Of a stretch of 37,315 nt of DNA, positions 33,064-37,315 are shown piece after piece. Below the pieces are notes generated by a model, which made no database searches, was not told the DNA's origin, and was given only the letters and a program-made list of their open reading frames with translations. The stretch spans positions 1 through 37,315 of the forward strand of contig NZ_JACAFP010000007.1 in NCBI RefSeq assembly GCF_015354505.1, read 5' to 3'. The translations under genes were made by a program, and so were the position numbers. The first letter of the stretch is position 1, and each line of letters starts with the position of its first letter. Source of the stretch: Microbacterium sp. UFMG61. Its GTDB lineage: Bacteria; Actinomycetota; Actinomycetes; Actinomycetales; Microbacteriaceae.

Positions 33064-34386
33064 ATGTCCGCACCCGAGACCTGGCGTTTCGAGACCAAGC
33101 AGATCCACTCCGGCGCTGCTCCCGACCCCGTGACCAAGGCCCGCGCCACGCCGATCTACCAGACGACGTCGTACGTGTTCGACAGCGCGGACCACGCGGC
33201 GAACCTCTTCGCGCTGGCCGAGTTCGGCAACATCTACACCCGGATCCAGAACCCGACCCAGGATGTCCTCGAGCAGCGCCTCGCAGCGCTCGAGGGGGGC
33301 ACCGGCGCCCTCGTCCTCTCGAGCGGCCAGGCCGCGTCGACGTTCGCAGTGCTCAACATCGCTCAGGCGGGTGACCACATCGTGTCGTCGAGCTCGATCT
33401 ACGGCGGCACGTACAACCTGTTCAAGTACACGCTCGCGAAGCTCGGCATCGAGGTCACGTTCGTCGAGAACCAGGACGACCCTGAAGAGTGGCGCCGCGC
33501 TGTCCGCCCCAACACGAAGCTCTTCTTCGCCGAGACCATCGGCAACCCGCAGATCAACATCCTCGACATCCGCACGGTCGCCGACGTGGCCCACGAGGGC
33601 GGCGTGCCGCTGATCGTCGACAACACGATCGCGACCCCGTACCTGATCCGCCCGTTCGAGCACGGTGCCGACGTCGTCGTGCACTCCGTCACCAAGTTCC
33701 TCGGCGGCCACGGCACCACCATCGGCGGTGCGATCATCGACGGCGGCACGTTCGAGTGGTCGAAGAACGTCGAGCGGTTCCCCGGTCTCACCGAGCCCGA
33801 CCCCTCGTACCACGGCGCCAGCTACACCGCCGCCGTCGGAGACCCGCTCGCGTACATCATCAAGGCTCGCGTGCAGCTGCTCCGCGACCTCGGATCCGCC
33901 ATCGCACCGCAGAGCGCCTGGAACCTCATCCAGGGCATCGAGACGCTGTCGCTGCGCATCGAGCGCCACGTGCAGAACGCTCAGGAGATCGCCGAGTGGC
34001 TCGACGGCCGCGACGACGTCGCCTCGGTCAACTACTCCGGCCTGCCGTCCTCACCGTGGTACGCAAAGGCCAACCAGTACGCCCCCAAGGGCGTCGGCGC
34101 CGTGCTGTCGTTCGAACTGAAGGGCGGCGTGGAGGCCGGACGCGAGTTCGTCAACAGCCTGTCGCTGTTCAGCCACCTCGCCAACATCGGCGACGTGCGC
34201 TCGCTCGTCATCCACCCCGCATCGACCACGCATGCGCAGCTCACGCCCGAGCAGCAGCTCACCGCCGGCGTCACACCCGGCCTCGTGCGTCTGTCGGTCG
34301 GCATCGAGAACATCGACGACCTGAAGGCTGACCTCGATGAGGCCCTCGCCGCAGCACGCCGCGTCTCGGAGGCGGCTCGCGCCTGA
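33064..34386 (+). CDS. metY: O-acetylhomoserine sulfhydrylase (PLP-dependent)
   Basis: A 440-residue enzyme of the Cys/Met metabolism PLP family. It makes homocysteine from O-acetylhomoserine and sulfide. The schiff-base Lys211 lies in HSVTKFLGGHG. YGGTYNLFKYTLAKLGIEV, FAETIGNP and VDNTIATPYLIRPFEHGAD are typical of MetY, and the roughly 430-residue length separates it from the shorter cystathionine synthases and lyases. ATG 33064 is preceded by GGGGGAA. A very strong hairpin follows the stop, then metX, which supplies its substrate. Confidence 0.95.
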   Translation: MSAPETWRFETKQIHSGAAPDPVTKARATPIYQTTSYVFDSADHAANLFALAEFGNIYTRIQNPTQDVLEQRLAALEGGTGALVLSSGQAASTFAVLNIAQAGDHIVSSSSIYGGTYNLFKYTLAKLGIEVTFVENQDDPEEWRRAVRPNTKLFFAETIGNPQINILDIRTVADVAHEGGVPLIVDNTIATPYLIRPFEHGADVVVHSVTKFLGGHGTTIGGAIIDGGTFEWSKNVERFPGLTEPDPSYHGASYTAAVGDPLAYIIKARVQLLRDLGSAIAPQSAWNLIQGIETLSLRIERHVQNAQEIAEWLDGRDDVASVNYSGLPSSPWYAKANQYAPKGVGAVLSFELKGGVEAGREFVNSLSLFSHLANIGDVRSLVIHPASTTHAQLTPEQQLTAGVTPGLVRLSVGIENIDDLKADLDEALAAARRVSEAARA

Positions 34387-34395
34387 TCCGCGACC

Positions 34396-34445
34396 CTGCA
34401 CGTAGAGATGCCCCGGACCGGAGTCCGGGGCATCTCTGCGTGCAG
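34396..34445 (+). terminator. Strong hairpin terminator between metY and metX
   Basis: A 23-bp stem with a single G-U pair joins 34396-34418 to 34423-34445 around the four-base loop CGGA. The core AGATGCCCCGGA matches the pspA terminator core. No U-tract follows. It begins nine bases after the metY stop. Confidence 0.8.
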
Positions 34446-34505
34446 GCGGCACTCCGAGACGTAACCTTCGGCCGAGGCGTCACCGACCACGCGAGAATGG
34501 GTGTC

Positions 34506-35714
34506 ATGGACTGGCAGACGACTTCCGAGGACACGGTGCCCTCGGCACCCGTGACGGAGGCCGACGTCCGGCTGCTCCGTGCGCGACCACCGGCGACGGG
34601 CGCATGGCAAGACGGCGATCCCGCCGGAGACCGTCGCTTCGCCACTTTCGGCGCTTTCCGCACCGAGAGCGGGGCGGAGCTGCCGAGCATCCGTCTCGCC
34701 TTCGAGACCTGGGGCGAGCTGAACGAGTCCCGCGACAACGCGATCCTCGTGCTCCACGCGCTCACCGGTGACAGCCATGTGAGCGGCAGCGCCGGTGCCG
34801 GCCACCCGACGGCGGGATGGTGGGAGGACATCACAGGCCCCGGAGCGCCGCTGGACACCGATCGCTGGTTCGTGATCGCTCCGAACATGCTGGGCGGATG
34901 CCAGGGGTCGACCGGTCCGGCGAGCATCGCCCCGTCCGGGTACGAGTGGGGCTCGCGCTTCCCCTACCTGACGATCCGCGATCAGGTCGCCGCGCAGGTG
35001 CGCCTCGCCGACGCCCTCGGCATCGACGCCTGGGCGGCCGTGATCGGCGGGTCCATGGGAGGCATGCATGCCCTGGAGTGGGCGATCTCACATCCCCAGC
35101 GCGTCGAACGGCTCGCCGTGCTCTCGTCGCCGCCGGTCACCACGGCCGACCAGATCGCGCTGAACACCGTGCAGCTCGGGACCATCCGCATGGACCCGCG
35201 CTTCCAGGGCGGCGACTACTACGATCTCGCCGACGGCGACGGGCCGCATCGAGGCCTCGCGCTGGCGCGTCGCATGGCTCTGCTGAACTACCGCAGTCCG
35301 ATCGAACTGAACCAGCGATTTCAGCGCTCGTGGCAGTCCGACGTCTCGCCACTCGGACACGGCGGGCGCTTCGCCGTCGAGTCGTACCTCGATTTCCACG
35401 GCAACAAGTTCACTCGCCGGTTCGACGCCAACAGCTATGTCACACTCGTCGAGGCGATGAACTCGCACGATGTCGGGCGCGACCGGGGCGGCGTCGAAGA
35501 GGCGTTGCGCTCCGTGTCGGCGACCACTCTCGTGCTGGGCATCGACAGCGATCGGCTGTTCCCCGTGGATGGACAGCATCGGATCGCTCGGAGCATCCCG
35601 AACACCCTCGACGGACCGGAAGCCGTCGTGCTCACCAGCGACTTCGGTCACGACGGATTCCTGATCGAGACGGAGGCCGTCGGAGCGCATCTGCGCAGGC
35701 TGCTCGCCGCCTAG
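34506..35714 (+). CDS. metX: Homoserine O-acetyltransferase
   Basis: A 402-residue alpha/beta-hydrolase-fold acyltransferase that makes O-acetylhomoserine from homoserine and acetyl-CoA. Blocks are LVLHALTGDSH, GGCQGSTGPAS, FPYLTIRDQVAAQ and the nucleophile Ser183 in GGSMGGMHALEW. The acid and His are in GIDSDRLFP and FGHDGFLIE. The serine-acetylating or succinylating relatives cannot be fully excluded by eye, but the pairing with metY supports acetylation. ATG 34506 or 34497 are both possible; neither has a strong ribosome-binding site. The hairpin upstream means it probably has its own promoter within 34446-34505. Confidence 0.93.
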   Translation: MDWQTTSEDTVPSAPVTEADVRLLRARPPATGAWQDGDPAGDRRFATFGAFRTESGAELPSIRLAFETWGELNESRDNAILVLHALTGDSHVSGSAGAGHPTAGWWEDITGPGAPLDTDRWFVIAPNMLGGCQGSTGPASIAPSGYEWGSRFPYLTIRDQVAAQVRLADALGIDAWAAVIGGSMGGMHALEWAISHPQRVERLAVLSSPPVTTADQIALNTVQLGTIRMDPRFQGGDYYDLADGDGPHRGLALARRMALLNYRSPIELNQRFQRSWQSDVSPLGHGGRFAVESYLDFHGNKFTRRFDANSYVTLVEAMNSHDVGRDRGGVEEALRSVSATTLVLGIDSDRLFPVDGQHRIARSIPNTLDGPEAVVLTSDFGHDGFLIETEAVGAHLRRLLAA

Positions 35715-35723
35715 TCCTTGCGA

Positions 35724-36255
35724 CTACCCCGTCCGGTCGATGTCGACGAGGCGCCAGGGCAGGGCCCCCGTCTCCAGCCGCAGCGATCCCCAGGCGAAGA
35801 CGGTGCCAGCCTCGGTCCGCTCGATCCGCGTCGCGAACATCTCGGCTGTACCGGCGGCGTCCAACGCATCGCGGGCACTCGCGAATCGGCTCAACCCGTG
35901 CAGCGTCATCCACGTGGGCGGATAGAGCATCCACTCCCCTGCGGCATGGCGGCGCAGAGCCTCGGAAGGGGTGACCCAGGCCACGTCCGCGACCTCGCCC
36001 GGCGAAGGCGACAACGGCGCGTCGGGCGCCTCCGCGAGGAAGAACCACGTGCGGATGCGCACGGGTGCCTCGCGCGGCGGCTGCCAGCGAGACAGCGCGG
36101 GCATCGGTCCGGTGATCGACAGGCCGACCTCCTCCGAGGTCTCGCGCGCGCCTGCGCGGCGCGCATCGTCCTGCTCATCCGCACCGGGAGATCTGTCGCC
36201 GGTCTCGACCTTGCCGCCGGGGAACACCCATGCTGCCGCGAACGATCCGCGGTCC
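35724..36255 (-). pseudogene. NUDIX hydrolase (NUDT19-like), 5' end removed by IS481 insertion
   Basis: The remaining 176 codons start at DRGSFAAAWVFPGGKVE and run to the normal stop at 35724, nine bases from the metX stop. The Nudix box is split: GGKVETGD, then about nine extra residues, then ARETSEEVGL, the layout of NUDT19-type hydrolases of CoA or nucleotide derivatives. The block LYPPTWMTLHGLSRF also fits. The first codons (about 20-25 by comparison with relatives) should lie beyond the insertion element, outside the window. No start codon with a ribosome-binding site is left, so it is probably inactive unless transcribed and started from inside the element. Confidence 0.8.
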
Positions 36256-37222
36256 TGTACTGACCTCGACCGTTGTTGATTCGGTCGATAGGGGTCTTGC
36301 CTCCGATGCCGAGGTGGGTTCTGTCTAGGTTGTAGTGGTCGAGCCAGGCCGTCAATGCTGCTCGGCGGTCGTCGTTGGAGGTCCAGGGTCGGGCGTAGGC
36401 CCATTCGGCGGCGAGGGTGCGGTTCAAGCGCTCGACTTTCCCGTTCGTCCAGGGGCAGTGCGGGCGGATGAACTTCTGCGTGATGCCGTGCGCGTCGATT
36501 ACGTCTCGAAACGCGGTCGAGTGCCGGTAGGCGAACGCGTTGTCGCTGATCACTCGCTCGACGGTCACGCCGAGGCGGGCGTAGAACGCGATGGCACGCT
36601 CGAGGACACCGGCGGCGGTGGCGCCCTTTTCGTCGTCGTGGATCTCTGCGTAGGCGAGTCGGGAGTGATCGTCGATCACGGTGTGGATGTAGTCGTAACC
36701 GATCCCGCGGCCGCGGACCTTCTCGCTGCGCCCGTGCGCCCGCCACCCACCACCGTCAGGGATTCGACCGAGCTTCTTCACGTCGACATGGATCAACGAG
36801 CCGGGATGGTCGTGTTCATACCGACGCGCAGAACGACGCGTCGCGCGGATCACGGTCCCGGTCACCGGGTCGATCTCGCGCAGCAGCGGGGTGTGATGCC
36901 GACGTAGCACTCGACCGACGGTCGAGGCCTGCATCCCGAGCTTGCTCGCGATGAACACCGGGCCGCGACGGGTGAGGTGCCGCATGATCCGCACCCGCGT
37001 CTCGCGGCACGGTTTCGTCCGCGCAGGATGGGACCTGGCGACACTGGACCGGTCCACCAGCCCCGCGGGGCCGGACTCGCGGAACCTGCGCCACCACCGC
37101 CACGCCGTCGTGCGCGAGATACCCATCTCCGCCGCCACATGCGCGACGGCACGACCGGACTGGATGCGCTGAACCATGATCAACCTGCCGGCCGGAGTCA
37201 GCCGGGCATTAGCGTGGGACAC
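35906..37222 (-). CDS. IS481-family transposase, reading out of the element into the NUDIX gene
   Basis: The element encodes the first 322 codons (37222 to 36257) plus one base. The N-terminus has a helix-turn-helix (about residues 8-60, VAAEMGISRTTAWRWW), then an rve/DDE domain with Asp147 in LIHVDVKKLG, the block VIDDHSRLAYAE, Asp227 in ISDNAF and Glu264 in NGKVERLN. It ends at INNGRGQY, the usual IS481 C-terminus, which here is coded by the left terminal repeat. No stop lies inside the element, so the frame continues 116 codons through the NUDIX remnant in another frame to 35906. GTG 37222 has CGGAGG upstream, which can pair with sequence 40 bases away. Confidence 0.88.
   Translation of the reverse strand: MSHANARLTPAGRLIMVQRIQSGRAVAHVAAEMGISRTTAWRWWRRFRESGPAGLVDRSSVARSHPARTKPCRETRVRIMRHLTRRGPVFIASKLGMQASTVGRVLRRHHTPLLREIDPVTGTVIRATRRSARRYEHDHPGSLIHVDVKKLGRIPDGGGWRAHGRSEKVRGRGIGYDYIHTVIDDHSRLAYAEIHDDEKGATAAGVLERAIAFYARLGVTVERVISDNAFAYRHSTAFRDVIDAHGITQKFIRPHCPWTNGKVERLNRTLAAEWAYARPWTSNDDRRAALTAWLDHYNLDRTHLGIGGKTPIDRINNGRGQYRTADRSRQHGCSPAARSRPATDLPVRMSRTMRAAQARARPRRRSACRSPDRCPRCLAGSRRARHPCASARGSSSRRRPTRRCRLRRARSRTWPGSPLPRLCAAMPQGSGCSIRPRG
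36256..36279. repeat. Left terminal inverted repeat of the IS481 element
   Basis: 24 bp matching the right end (37292-37315, reverse complement) at 21 positions; differences are at positions 11, 12 and 15. It also encodes the last transposase residues GQY. Confidence 0.93.
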
Positions 37223-37286
37223 GAGAAGCCTCCGTGTGATCGAGCTGCAGAACTAGACAGCTCCAACTCGACACCGGAGGCTTCTC
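37223..37286 (-). promoter_or_regulatory. Hairpin masking the transposase ribosome-binding site in read-through RNA
   Basis: A perfect 12-base inverted repeat (GAGAAGCCTCCG at 37223-37234 and its complement at 37275-37286) encloses 40 bases with an inner stem GAGCTG/CAGCTC (37242-37247, 37258-37263). The arm next to the gene contains the transposase GGAGG. RNA entering from outside would fold and hide it; RNA starting inside the loop would not. Confidence 0.6.
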
Positions 37287-37291
37287 CTACG

Positions 37292-37315
37292 TCAACAACG
37301 ATCTGGGTCAGTACA
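37292..37315. repeat. Right terminal inverted repeat of the IS481 element
   Basis: Read inward on the minus strand it starts TGTACTGACC and ends GTTGTTGA. Its inner end supplies the start of TTGACG (37295-37290), a likely -35 box for the transposase. Confidence 0.93.

Larger units (their letters stand above)
36256..37315 (-). mobile_element. IS481-family insertion sequence, 1060 bp, complete
   Basis: Bounded by 24-bp terminal inverted repeats beginning TGTACTGACC. It holds one transposase gene on the minus strand. It interrupts a NUDIX gene. The right boundary is the last base of the window, so the target duplication cannot be checked. Near-identical ends and an intact transposase frame suggest a recent insertion. 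Confidence 0.92.

Overview
The window is a GC-rich (about two-thirds G+C), densely coded stretch of an actinobacterial chromosome. Gene content (DUF3097, TrmB, a CPBP protein, TPM plus PspA, an IdeR/DtxR-type iron box), compact operons with ATGA/GTGA overlaps and GC-rich hairpin terminators without U-tracts suggest Microbacteriaceae, most likely Microbacterium. That taxon is inferred from content, not computed. I found no rRNA, tRNA or CRISPR array, and no gene-free stretch longer than 300 bases outside the insertion sequence.

Region 1 (27-14530) is a glycan-utilisation locus, preceded by an unrelated-looking MDR reductase. A forward operon encodes a GH95 alpha-L-fucosidase/alpha-L-galactosidase-type enzyme, an AXE1-type esterase and a ROK repressor. 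A reverse operon encodes an LplABC-like CUT1 importer (permease, permease, lipoprotein) without its own ATPase. Divergent to it, a forward operon encodes a cytoplasmic GH36 alpha-galactosidase and a secreted, multi-domain GH27 enzyme. All three promoters carry a shared TTACTTKAC-type motif, so the locus looks like one ROK-controlled regulon. Only the GH27 enzyme has a Sec signal. The simplest model is outside trimming, import of oligosaccharides, then deacetylation and removal of alpha-Gal and alpha-L-Fuc/L-Gal caps inside the cell.

Region 2 (14580-18599) is a reverse housekeeping cluster: DUF3097, trmB, CPBP membrane protein, DUF1304 membrane protein, DNA polymerase IV. Region 3 (18722-22924) runs forward: a secreted/membrane TPM-domain protein with PspA (envelope stress), a terminator, then an arginase-fold protein translationally coupled to a small HExxH protein. 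Region 4 (22882-24604, reverse) holds a siderophore-interacting (SIP) protein behind an iron box, and an AhpD-like protein coupled to a tyrosine-phosphatase-like protein. Region 5 (24776-30736, forward) is an alpha/beta hydrolase followed by a complete five-gene peptide/nickel-type ABC importer. Region 6 (30776-32894, reverse) is SDR, uracil-DNA glycosylase and GNAT acetyltransferase. Region 7 (33064-35714, forward) is the O-acetylhomoserine route to homocysteine/methionine: metY, a very strong hairpin, metX.

The right end (35724-37315) is a NUDT19-like NUDIX gene broken by a 1060-bp IS481-family element. The last base of the window is the last base of the element's terminal inverted repeat, so the window probably ends at an assembly break in a repeat. 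The element carries a hairpin that would mask the transposase ribosome-binding site in read-through transcripts, and its transposase frame has no stop codon of its own.
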